Shown here: piece after piece, positions 54,001 to 60,703 of the stretch
Numbering within the stretch: the stretch's first letter is position 1
Layout: every line of letters starts with the position of its first letter
NCBI RefSeq assembly: GCF_008362905.1
Contig: NZ_VFJB01000002.1
Span: forward strand, 1 to 64,000
DNA: 64,000 nucleotides
Direction of reading: 5' to 3'
DNA from: Deferribacter autotrophicus
GTDB taxonomy: Bacteria > Chrysiogenota > Deferribacteres > Deferribacterales > Deferribacteraceae
The notes under the pieces: model-generated
What the model was told of the DNA's origin: nothing
What the model saw: the letters and a program-made list of their open reading frames with translations, nothing else
Databases searched by the model: none
Position numbers and translations under genes: made by a program

Positions 54001-54064
54001 AAACAAAAAAATCCCGGCTGATTGCTTCAGAGGGGAGGAGGGTAGAAGCATAGAAACAGCCGGG
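54001..54064 (-). terminator. Rho-independent terminator with C-rich, anti-Shine-Dalgarno loop (possible sRNA 3' end)
   Basis: On the minus strand an 8-bp stem (CCCGGCTG with CAGCCGGG), a small internal loop, and a 6-bp stem (TGCTTC with GAAGCA) enclose the 16-base loop TACCCTCCTCCCCTCT. It is followed by ATTTTTTTG. The form is that of an intrinsic terminator, but the loop is long and its CCTCC runs are complementary to GGAGG ribosome sites seen at many genes here. It lies 250 bases past panD, with a mobile element between, so it may end the pan transcript or an independent small RNA. Confidence 0.6.
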
Positions 54065-54121
54065 CAATAAGAAACTGTTTTTCTAATTTAATTTTAACAA
54101 ATTACAAATTACATTTCAACT

Positions 54122-54278
54122 AAAATTTTTACTGGAGTCACCCCAATTTTTGCAAATAATCCTGTTCACACAAATTGAGAAAAATGTATTTCCTCAACTT
54201 ATTTCAGACTAAACAATTGATAATTATAAAAATAATTCTCCTGCTTATAAAAAATTGGGGTAACATCCAAAATTTTTA
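54122..54278 (+). mobile_element. Inverted-repeat element, copy C, with 10-bp flanking direct repeats
   Basis: The element body (54132-54268, 137 bases) begins CTGGAGTCACCCC and ends GGGGTAACATCC. Its ends are imperfect inverted repeats extending through AATTTTT/AAAAATT. It is flanked on both sides by the identical AAAATTTTTA (54122-54131 and 54269-54278), as expected of a target-site duplication. Its left and right arms match the copies at 56528 and 56772, but the internal hairpin region is absent. No coding capacity, so it needs a transposase from elsewhere. Confidence 0.7.
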
Positions 54279-54317
54279 AACGCATTACTTTACTTTCGCC
54301 TATACTACCACAATCAC

Positions 54318-54689
54318 TTAAACAAGAGCTGTTTCTTCTTTTCTGATAATCCTGTTCTTCTCATCCACTTGTATTACAACAGGTCTCAAATCTTTTAGCT
54401 CTTCCTCATCATATAAACCATAGGATACAATTATTACCATATCTCCTGGTTGCACCATTCTTGCTGCAGCACCATTCAAACATATTTCTCCACTACCTGG
54501 TCTTCCTTCAATGGTATAAGTAGAAAATCTTGCACCATTTGTAATATTGTAAATATCTACCTTCTCATAAGGTAAAATACCTGCAGCATCCATCAACTCT
54601 TTATCGATGGTAATACTACCTTCATAGTGTAAATCTGCATCTGTCACAGTAGCCCTGTGAATTTTTGACTTAAACATAATTCTCTTCAT
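54318..54689 (-). CDS. panD: Aspartate 1-decarboxylase
   Basis: A 123-residue pyruvoyl enzyme making beta-alanine from aspartate. The self-cleavage site is intact: Gly24-Ser25 in [10 protein letters not shown]. The start ATG 54689 is supported by GAGGTG eight bases upstream and by the cleavage residue falling at its usual position; the upstream TTG (54701) would shift it by four. YGLYDEEEL is the conserved C-terminal region. Last gene of panB-panC-panD; its start codon begins just after the panC stop. Confidence 0.96.
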   Translation of the reverse strand: MKRIMFKSKIHRATVTDADLHYEGSITIDKELMDAAGILPYEKVDIYNITNGARFSTYTIEGRPGSGEICLNGAAARMVQPGDMVIIVSYGLYDEEELKDLRPVVIQVDEKNRIIRKEETALV

Positions 54690-54690
54690 A

Positions 54691-55536
54691 TCACACCTCA
54701 AATATATTATTATCTATTAATCTTGCCTTTCCAACAAAAACAGCTAAAGCTAAAAGAAAAGGCTTATTTATCACATCCAACTTTTCCAAAGTTTCAGGAT
54801 CTACAATTTCTATATAATCAATCTTCGTGTAAGGATGTGAACTTATAAACTCATGCACTCTTCTCTTTATTTCACTAACATCTCTAACCCCTTCATCAAG
54901 GGCAGCTTTAACCACATCAAAAGATTTGTTTAAACTTAAAGCTGATTTTCTCTCATCATCACTCAAATAAACGTTTCTTGAGCTCATAGCAAGCCCATCA
55001 CTCTCTCTCACAATGGGCATTCCAATTACTTCAACATCCATATCAAGATCTTCCACAAACTTTTCTATCACCTTTAACTGCTGATAATCTTTTTTCCCAA
55101 AATATGCCCTATGAGGCTTAACAATATTAAAAAGCTTTGTCACCACAGTGCATACACCATCAAAATGCCCTGGCCTACTTGCACCACAAAGAATTTCTGT
55201 AATTTCTTTAACAGAGACCTTTGTCAAAAATCTATCAGGATACATTTCTTGCACATCAGGATAAAATAATATATCCACCCCTTCTTTTTCCAATAAAGAA
55301 CAGTCCCTTTCGAAATCTCTCGGATATCTGTCTAAATCTTCTTGCGGACCAAATTGAAGCGGATTTACAAAAATACTGACTACTACCACATCATTATCTT
55401 TCTTGGCAGCTCTCACAAGGGATAAATGCCCAGCATGCAGATATCCCATTGTCGGTACAAAGCCTATACTTTTACCTTCTTTTCTGTAATCATCAGAGAT
55501 TTTTTTCATTTCTTTTTTTGTTTTAACAACTTTCAT
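54691..55536 (-). CDS. panC: Pantothenate synthetase
   Basis: A 281-residue ATP-dependent ligase joining pantoate and beta-alanine. The HIGH-like motif is in [15 protein letters not shown] (about 27-41), with [23 protein letters not shown] and the second ATP-loop MSSRNVYLS. Length is normal. It is separated from panB by 15 bases, and its stop codon nearly abuts the panD start. Confidence 0.97.
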   Translation of the reverse strand: MKVVKTKKEMKKISDDYRKEGKSIGFVPTMGYLHAGHLSLVRAAKKDNDVVVVSIFVNPLQFGPQEDLDRYPRDFERDCSLLEKEGVDILFYPDVQEMYPDRFLTKVSVKEITEILCGASRPGHFDGVCTVVTKLFNIVKPHRAYFGKKDYQQLKVIEKFVEDLDMDVEVIGMPIVRESDGLAMSSRNVYLSDDERKSALSLNKSFDVVKAALDEGVRDVSEIKRRVHEFISSHPYTKIDYIEIVDPETLEKLDVINKPFLLALAVFVGKARLIDNNIFEV

Positions 55537-55551
55537 TTTCCCACCTTATTT

Positions 55552-56364
55552 TTAGAAAAAAGAATGTTCATCATCAGGAAATTCAGAGTTTTTTACATCA
55601 TTCACGTACTTTGTACCACCTTCTACAATTACTCTTTTTACATCCGCATATCTTTTTACAAATTTAGGAACAAAATCATCAAACATTCCGAAAACATCAT
55701 GAAAAACAAGAATCTGTCCGTCACAGTATTTACCTGAACCTATTCCAATGGTAGGCACATTTACTGACTCTGTTATCTTTTTTGCTACATCCACTACCAC
55801 ACCTTCTAAAACAATAGAAAAAACACCTGCTTCTTCCAAAGCCTTCGCATCTTCCAATAATTTTTCACCGCCATCTCTACCCTGTATTTTATAACCGCCC
55901 ATAGCATGAACAAATTGCGGCATCAATCCAATATGTCCAACCACATTGATTCCAGCTTGAGTTATTTTTTTGATTAAAGGCGCTATTTCCTTACCACCTT
56001 CAAGTTTTAGAGCTTCAGCACCTGACTCCTTTATCACTCTCACACAATTATTCAAGGTTTCCTCATCACTCACATGATAAGTCCCAAAAGGCATATCAGC
56101 TACTAAAAAAGCTCTTTTTAACCCTCTTTTGACTGCCTTCGTGTGATAAATAATTTCATCAAGACTAACCCTAAGGGTATTTTCATAACCATTAATTACC
56201 ATACCTAACGAGTCACCCACTAAAACAAGATCCACACCAATTGAATCCACAAGCTTAGCGGAAGTATAATCATATGCAGTGAGACATGCTATCTTCTCAC
56301 CATCTTGCTTCATCTTTTTCAAATGACTAACAGTAATCTTCTTAATCTCTTTATATTTACTCAT
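55552..56364 (-). CDS. panB: 3-methyl-2-oxobutanoate hydroxymethyltransferase
   Basis: A 270-residue enzyme using 5,10-methylene-tetrahydrofolate to make ketopantoate. Metal-binding and substrate residues are in LVGDSLGMVINGYENTLRV and VADMPFGTY; GIGSGKYCDGQILVFHD is the conserved C-terminal part. ATG 56364 follows GAGGTG. It is the first gene of panBCD and is preceded by an attenuator leader, so vitamin B5 synthesis appears to be feedback-controlled at RNA level. Confidence 0.97.
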   Translation of the reverse strand: MSKYKEIKKITVSHLKKMKQDGEKIACLTAYDYTSAKLVDSIGVDLVLVGDSLGMVINGYENTLRVSLDEIIYHTKAVKRGLKRAFLVADMPFGTYHVSDEETLNNCVRVIKESGAEALKLEGGKEIAPLIKKITQAGINVVGHIGLMPQFVHAMGGYKIQGRDGGEKLLEDAKALEEAGVFSIVLEGVVVDVAKKITESVNVPTIGIGSGKYCDGQILVFHDVFGMFDDFVPKFVKRYADVKRVIVEGGTKYVNDVKNSEFPDDEHSFF

Positions 56365-56379
56365 CCTATCACCTCATAC

Positions 56380-56482
56380 AAAAAAAAAGCCTTCCGGCGG
56401 TGACCGGAAGGCTATTTATATGCAACAATTCCCTATTGTTTCTCTATAGCCGTCTCGGTCCCGCCAGGGATCCAAGCGCCAT
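56380..56482 (-). promoter_or_regulatory. panB leader: riboswitch-like transcription attenuator (pan-motif candidate)
   Basis: Read on the minus strand from 56482. A hairpin domain has outer stem ATGGC with GCTAT, an internal loop (GCTT opposite GAGACG), inner stem GG-A-TCCC with GGGACC (one bulged A) and a UGGC loop. The same GGCTAT (56446-56451) can pair instead with ATAGCC (56410-56415), which is part of the terminator stem. The terminator is AGCCTTCCGG/CCGGAAGGCT (56388-56413) followed by a 9-base T-run. The three pairings are mutually exclusive, the logic of a riboswitch. Location before panB fits the known pan RNA motif; membership is not verified. Confidence 0.72.
56388..56413 (-). terminator. 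Attenuation terminator in the panB leader
   Basis: A perfect 10-bp G+C-rich stem with a 6-base loop, followed on the minus strand by nine T residues, ends just 16 bases before the panB ribosome site. Full termination here would silence panBCD. Confidence 0.85.
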
Positions 56483-56487
56483 GATTA

Positions 56488-56515
56488 AGCATATCCATTT
56501 TCTTTTATTTGTCAA
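56488..56515 (-). promoter_or_regulatory. Sigma-70 promoter of panBCD
   Basis: Minus strand: perfect TTGACA (56510-56515), 16-base spacer, TATGCT (56488-56493). The predicted start falls at about 56481, exactly where the leader hairpin begins. Confidence 0.75.
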
Positions 56516-56519
56516 CAAA

Positions 56520-56771
56520 AAGATCATTCTGGAGTCACCCCAAAATTCACAAAATAACATTTTCTAATACAGAGGAAAATATTTTTCGGGTTTAGGTTTC
56601 CAAAAAATCGCCATGGATGGCGATTTTTGAGAAATCTGCCTCGCAAGTGGCACCGGACGTGCCACGAGAATGAGAAAAATGTTTTCCTCTGTATTTAGTG
56701 CGTAACATACTGATAATACTCATAAAATTACTGCTCTTTTACAAAAAATGGGGTGACTCCAGAAAGATCCT
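56520..56771 (+). mobile_element. Structured inverted-repeat element, copy A
   Basis: The 236-base body (56528-56763) is bounded by perfect terminal inverted repeats TTCTGGAGTCACCCCA (56527-56542) and TGGGGTGACTCCAGAA (56749-56764). The flanks AAGATCAT and AAGATCCT agree at 7 of 8 and may be a target duplication. Inside, a 22-bp stem (one G-T pair) encloses two hairpins, one with perfect arms AAAATCGCCA/TGGCGATTTT and loop TGGA, the other GTGGCAC/GTGCCAC. No protein is encoded. It sits just upstream of the panB promoter. Confidence 0.75.
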
Positions 56772-56983
56772 CTGGCATCACCCCGATTTTTGCAAATTCC
56801 CTTATTCACACAAATTGAGGAAATACATTTTTCAGGCTCAAATGCCCATAAAACCTCCACGGACGGCGGTTTTAGAGGCATTTGCCTCGGAGCTTCTACT
56901 AGATGTAGAGCGAGAGTGAGAAAAATGTATTGCCTCAACTTATTACGGACATTTATAAATGATGAAAAAAAGAGTAACTTGAA
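56772..56983 (+). mobile_element. Structured inverted-repeat element, copy B (adjacent to copy A)
   Basis: It begins CTGGCATCACCCC. The outer stem TTGAGGAAATACATTTTTC pairs with GAAAAATGTATTGCCTCAA at 18 of 19 positions. Inner hairpins occupy the same places as in copy A but with different bases: CAAATGCC with GGCATTTG, and an apical CCACGGACGG. The right terminus has decayed (GAGTAACTTGAAAAAGAT against GGGTGACTCCAGAAAGAT). It lies in the same orientation eight bases from copy A. Confidence 0.7.
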
Positions 56984-57073
56984 AAAGATATTCAATAATA
57001 AATTATATAGTGTTTGCTGAAAAAATGAAGCTTAAGTGTTATATGATAATTTTTTGAAATAGCAACAAAGGAC
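56984..57073. other. Intergenic remainder, nothing recognised
   Basis: AT-rich sequence between copy B and the composite repeat. Together with the listed elements and terminator it completes the gap 56516-57311, which contains no gene. Short frames here lie inside element copies and look non-coding. Confidence 0.5.
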
Positions 57074-57241
57074 TTAAAGGGGGATTACATCCCCCTTTAA
57101 AACCCCCGAAATAAGGTAATAGTATAACTTTTATCCCCCATTTTTTTTGTAATAACTATCCAAAAACTGGTGGAATTTTTATAGGAATATTGGAAAAAGA
57201 TTAATTATTATCAACTAGTTGCCACTTTTTCAGTGGCAACT
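57074..57241 (-). repeat. Composite hairpin repeat, copy 2
   Basis: On the minus strand it starts at 57241 with the same 25-base hairpin found at 16901 (arms AGTTGCCACT and AGTGGCAACT). It continues through AT-rich DNA with a GGGGG run and ends in a perfect hairpin whose arms are TTAAAGGGGGAT and ATCCCCCTTTAA (57074-57100). The order of parts matches copy 1, but the spacer differs. No gene is present between this element and the cytochrome terminator. Confidence 0.65.
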
Positions 57242-57273
57242 ATATAATCAATGTATACCAAAACGTAAAATAC

Positions 57274-57302
57274 AAAAAAAGCGCCATTATGGCGCTTTTT
57301 TT
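57274..57302 (-). terminator. Bidirectional terminator after the multiheme cytochrome gene
   Basis: Stem GCGCCA/TGGCGC (57281-57286 and 57290-57295) with a 3-base loop is flanked by seven A on one side and seven T on the other, so it can act on either strand. It starts ten bases past the cytochrome stop. Confidence 0.88.
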
Positions 57303-57311
57303 CATTTCAGT

Positions 57312-58358
57312 TTATTTGTGAATTTTCTTAGCATACCTTGCTGCCCATTCTTTAGTCATTCCACCATGACAACCTGGAATTAAGCATGAGTACTCTAATC
57401 CAAGTTCACCTTTTGCAAACTTACCGTCTTTTGTAAACATTGAATAATCTGCAGAAGTGTTAATTTTAAATAAATGAGACCTTATATCACCTACATACTT
57501 AGCTTCTTTTATAGCAGATTTTGCAGCTTTTGGCATATGGCAACTTATACAATCAACTTGACTCTTACCATGAGTAGTTTTTGCAAAATCATCAGCTATC
57601 TTATCATGACAATCCGCACATTTTATCTTTATACTGACCTTAGTCTTTGCATGAGGATCATGGCATTCTATACAATTAAGATCTTTATGGGCTCCTGCAA
57701 GAAGCTCGTTATACTGCTCATGATGTCTGATAAAACCCTTACTTGCAGGTATTTTATCAGCAGATCCCCTGATATGGCATTTACCACAAGCCTTAGCACT
57801 TGTGTCAATTATTGGCTTTACAGCTTCTGGATTTGCCACATGTGCCGATGCAGGTCCATGGCATTCCTCACACTGAATACCATCAAATGACCAAGTACCT
57901 ATCATACCAGGTCTACCATCTTGATGCCCTTCAGGAGAGTAATTTGTCATGTGACATGGACCACATTTATATGGTTTAATCTCACCAGCATGATAATTTA
58001 CCCATGTACCATTAGCCAAATTATACTGTGTTGGTATCGGATTACCTTCTTTGTCTGTGGTAATAATATATCCATCAAGACCAATATATCTTGCTTTCTT
58101 AGTTTTACCCCCAATAACATAAGCTATATCATCCCACGTGTACCCTTTAGGCAATGGTAAACCAGCTTTCTTAGCAAGTTCAGCCTTCCTCAGCTTATAT
58201 GGGTGCCCAGACTCAATAAAAAGATTATAAATGTCCTCATGACAGCTTCTACATGCCTCAGAACCAACATATCCAACACCTTTTTTCTTCTCACTAGCAA
58301 CCACACTAAAACATAAAATAAGTAAAAATGACAAAACCAATAAAACAAACTTTTTCAT
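57312..58358 (-). CDS. Periplasmic multiheme c-type cytochrome
   Basis: A 348-residue exported protein. The signal peptide is about residues 1-22 (KKFVLLVLSFLLILCFSVVA). Seven CxxCH heme motifs are visible (CRSCH, CGPCH, CEECH, CGKCH, CIECH, CADCH, CISCH), plus one wider CLIPGCH (CX4CH) near the C-terminus. That gives seven or possibly eight hemes. No membrane anchor. The start ATG 58358 follows GGAGG. It resembles cytochrome c554/c3-like electron carriers, but no reductase-specific residues were recognised. It is transcribed alone, downstream of a two-component pair that may control it. Confidence 0.88.
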   Translation of the reverse strand: MKKFVLLVLSFLLILCFSVVASEKKKGVGYVGSEACRSCHEDIYNLFIESGHPYKLRKAELAKKAGLPLPKGYTWDDIAYVIGGKTKKARYIGLDGYIITTDKEGNPIPTQYNLANGTWVNYHAGEIKPYKCGPCHMTNYSPEGHQDGRPGMIGTWSFDGIQCEECHGPASAHVANPEAVKPIIDTSAKACGKCHIRGSADKIPASKGFIRHHEQYNELLAGAHKDLNCIECHDPHAKTKVSIKIKCADCHDKIADDFAKTTHGKSQVDCISCHMPKAAKSAIKEAKYVGDIRSHLFKINTSADYSMFTKDGKFAKGELGLEYSCLIPGCHGGMTKEWAARYAKKIHK

Positions 58359-58462
58359 AACCACCTCCACGTAAATAAATTATAGGACACACTCATATTA
58401 ATTTAGATATATTTAGATAAAAATATATTCTAGATAAAAGATAGTCACATAATAAAATATTC

Positions 58463-58480
58463 TGTGAATTTTTTTTCACA
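58463..58480. promoter_or_regulatory. Inverted repeat TGTGAA-N6-TTCACA upstream of the cytochrome gene
   Basis: A perfect dyad about 105-120 bases before the cytochrome start codon. Half-sites resemble CRP/FNR-superfamily and Rex operators, but the spacing (six bases between TGTGAA and TTCACA) fits neither consensus exactly. It may be an operator for an unidentified redox regulator, or chance in an A/T-rich tract. Confidence 0.35.
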
Positions 58481-58601
58481 TCTATCAATAAACTCTTTGA
58501 TTATTAATATGTTGTATATTCTTCATTTAAAAGTAAGCAAATGAACTACTAACTGAGACAGTGCTTAAAATGATTGTTTGAAAGAAAATTTTGATAGTTA
58601 A

Positions 58602-59240
58602 CTATATTAATCTTTTTATACATTGTAATGCATTGATACCTTTTTTAGTAATCTTGTAAATTTGATTTTTGTGTATAATAAGCTTATTCTTTATAAGAAT
58701 CTTTAAATGAAAATTTAACTTTGTATGATCCGACATATTCAAACTTCTAACAATCTCCATAAAACGCATTTCATCCTTTTTAAACAATAGCTGTAAAATA
58801 TCACGCCTAATCTTGTTCGATAAACAGTTTAATATCTCATCAATATCGGATTCGTTACAACTGTTTGAAATAAATTTCAATTCCTCAAGAGATTTATTAA
58901 TTTTTGTAATCAGTTCATCCTTTTTAAAAGGTTTTGCTATAAAATCATTTGCACCCTTTTTTATAGCATCAACAGCTAACTCAACGGACGGAAAAGCTGT
59001 CATTAATATTATCCTTATCCATTTGTTTTTTTCTCTAATCCTACTAAGGAAACTAATACCATCTAAATCAGGCATAAGATAATCTACTAATAAAACTGAA
59101 GGACTGAAATCCTCTATTAGATTTAACGCTTCATCAATATTATCCGTGGCCATAACTTCAAAGCCACTATCTTCCAACAACTCTTTCATATTTTCAGATA
59201 ATTCAATATCATCATCCAGAATTAAAATTGAGCATTTCAT
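58602..59240 (-). CDS. Response regulator with winged-helix (ArsR-like) output domain
   Basis: A 212-residue regulator. Receiver domain (1-122) has D9/D10/D11 and phospho-acceptor D53. The C-terminal winged helix (about 135-212; NKIRRDILQLLFKKDEMRF, HTKLNFHLKILIKNKLIIHK) is of the ArsR/HTH_20 kind, an uncommon partner for a receiver. It overlaps the kinase gene by 29 bases. Likely targets are nearby: the cytochrome gene 240 bases downstream is the obvious candidate, as inference. Confidence 0.87.
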   Translation of the reverse strand: MKCSILILDDDIELSENMKELLEDSGFEVMATDNIDEALNLIEDFSPSVLLVDYLMPDLDGISFLSRIREKNKWIRIILMTAFPSVELAVDAIKKGANDFIAKPFKKDELITKINKSLEELKFISNSCNESDIDEILNCLSNKIRRDILQLLFKKDEMRFMEIVRSLNMSDHTKLNFHLKILIKNKLIIHKNQIYKITKKGINALQCIKRLI

Positions 59241-60615
59241 TTTGATATCTCGGTAATATAATTTTGAAAGTTGTCCCTTTACCTAATTCAGACTCAACCA
59301 ATATTTCACCTTTATGCATTTTAACTATATTATAGCATAAATAAAGCCCCATACCTGTACCATAATTAGGTTTTTTTGTTGTAAAAAATGGATCAAAAAT
59401 CTTATCCAGTATTTCTGGATCTACCCCTTCACCGTTATCACTAACTGATAAAATTATGTTTTTGTCACTACAATGTGCACTTACTTCAATCTTAGGGTTT
59501 TCTGCCACAGCATCAAATGCATTCATTATCAGGTTGATTAACACCTCTTCAATTTTATGTGCTATCCCTTCGAAATAGCAATTTTTATCAACATTAAAAA
59601 CAACAAATTTAAACTTCTCATGATTCTTTATAAAAAACTTAACATTTTCCATAATATCTTTAATATTTATTTTCTCAAATGATTGAATCTTCTCATCTTT
59701 AGAAAACAGAAGTAGCTCTTTTGCTATCGTTGAGGCCCTGTCAATATTTTTTTCTAAGGAATCAAGTTTTTCTAAAATTTTTTTATCTTGGACGTTAAAT
59801 TTGCTTTTTAAAATCTCCACAATCATTGTTGCATTTGTAAGAGGAGTATTTATTTCATGAGCAATTCCCATTGCTAATCTTCCAATAGATGACAATCTAT
59901 CATTTAAAGCAAGAGACCTTAAATTATCTTCTATATGCTGGATATATTCATCATCGAAAACTTTTAAGAATTTAAAAAGAAAAATAAATATTAATATGGC
60001 AAATATCCCTCTAATCATTGCTACATAAACAATCCCAAAATGAAAATTAGAAGGAAATAAACCACTAAAAATTCCATATCCAATAAATGAGTAACCACAA
60101 AACATTAGATTTTTGTATCCAAATATATGCTTGCTTCTAAATTTTGCATAAATAATTAAAAAACTCACACCAGATATAACGGCAGATGAAAAACCAAACA
60201 CATATCTAATCAGAATATCATTCTTCATCTTTATTGAATTATAATAAATAACTAACGACAATCCAAAACCAATTGCCAAAAAAAGATATCTATAAATTTT
60301 TGAAACTTCTAACTTCGCTAATATGGATATGGTACTAATTCCAAAATATAACAAAAATAAAAACGACAACAGTAAGATAAAAAATTTAATTTGATACCAA
60401 TTAATTAAAGATTCCAATTTTATACAGTTTTTTTCCATTAAAATATACAAATCAATCCATTCATGGATACCGTGCAAAATCCCGAAAAAAGCTATGTAAT
60501 TTAGATGGTTAGCTATTTTTAATCTACTAAATCTCTTATCTTTTAATAAGATGGCAAATCCCAAGATAAAAAATGAAAGACCATAAAATAAGAAGATGAT
60601 AAATGTGATAAACAT
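59212..60615 (-). CDS. Membrane histidine kinase with seven-helix-like N-terminus
   Basis: About 467 residues. The N-terminal ~240 residues hold about seven hydrophobic segments, beginning FITFIIFLFYGLSFFILGFA and with HGIHEWIDLY, a pattern common in kinases of anaerobic Proteobacteria-like lineages. HisKA has GIAHEINTPLTNA and HATPase has NLIMNAFDAV, DNGEGVD and GTGMGLYL. The start is set at 60615, not 60705: a consensus promoter ends five bases before this ATG, whereas the longer version would share its start codon with the divergent MFS gene. The signal may be membrane or redox-related. Confidence 0.85.
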   Translation of the reverse strand: MFITFIIFLFYGLSFFILGFAILLKDKRFSRLKIANHLNYIAFFGILHGIHEWIDLYILMEKNCIKLESLINWYQIKFFILLLSFLFLLYFGISTISILAKLEVSKIYRYLFLAIGFGLSLVIYYNSIKMKNDILIRYVFGFSSAVISGVSFLIIYAKFRSKHIFGYKNLMFCGYSFIGYGIFSGLFPSNFHFGIVYVAMIRGIFAILIFIFLFKFLKVFDDEYIQHIEDNLRSLALNDRLSSIGRLAMGIAHEINTPLTNATMIVEILKSKFNVQDKKILEKLDSLEKNIDRASTIAKELLLFSKDEKIQSFEKINIKDIMENVKFFIKNHEKFKFVVFNVDKNCYFEGIAHKIEEVLINLIMNAFDAVAENPKIEVSAHCSDKNIILSVSDNGEGVDPEILDKIFDPFFTTKKPNYGTGMGLYLCYNIVKMHKGEILVESELGKGTTFKIILPRYQNEMLNFNSG

Positions 60616-60620
60616 ATTAT

Positions 60621-60650
60621 AGTATATTAAATTTTTCTGAAATTTGTCAA
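60621..60650 (-). promoter_or_regulatory. Promoter of the histidine kinase-response regulator pair
   Basis: Minus strand: perfect TTGACA (60645-60650), 18-base spacer, TATACT (60621-60626), then five bases and ATG 60615. The predicted start falls at or next to the ATG, so the mRNA is probably leaderless. It decides the kinase start. Confidence 0.7.
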
Positions 60651-60667
60651 ATATTAATAAATTTTTG

Positions 60668-60695
60668 TTTACATAAAAAAAATTTGATATATATT
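60668..60695 (+). promoter_or_regulatory. Promoter of the MFS gene
   Basis: TTTACA (60668-60673), 16-base spacer, TATATT (60690-60695), then eight bases to ATG 60704. There is no ribosome site; the predicted leader is at most a few bases. Confidence 0.5.
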
Positions 60696-60703
60696 TTTCT
60701 TCC

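Noticed and set aside
56698-57020. Three overlapping frames on both strands around the inverted-repeat elements
   Set aside because: They lie in palindromic DNA, so frames mirror each other across strands; no start signals or family.
58463-58480. CRP or Rex operator
   Set aside because: Half-sites are right but the spacing is two bases longer than either consensus; kept only as an unspecified dyad.
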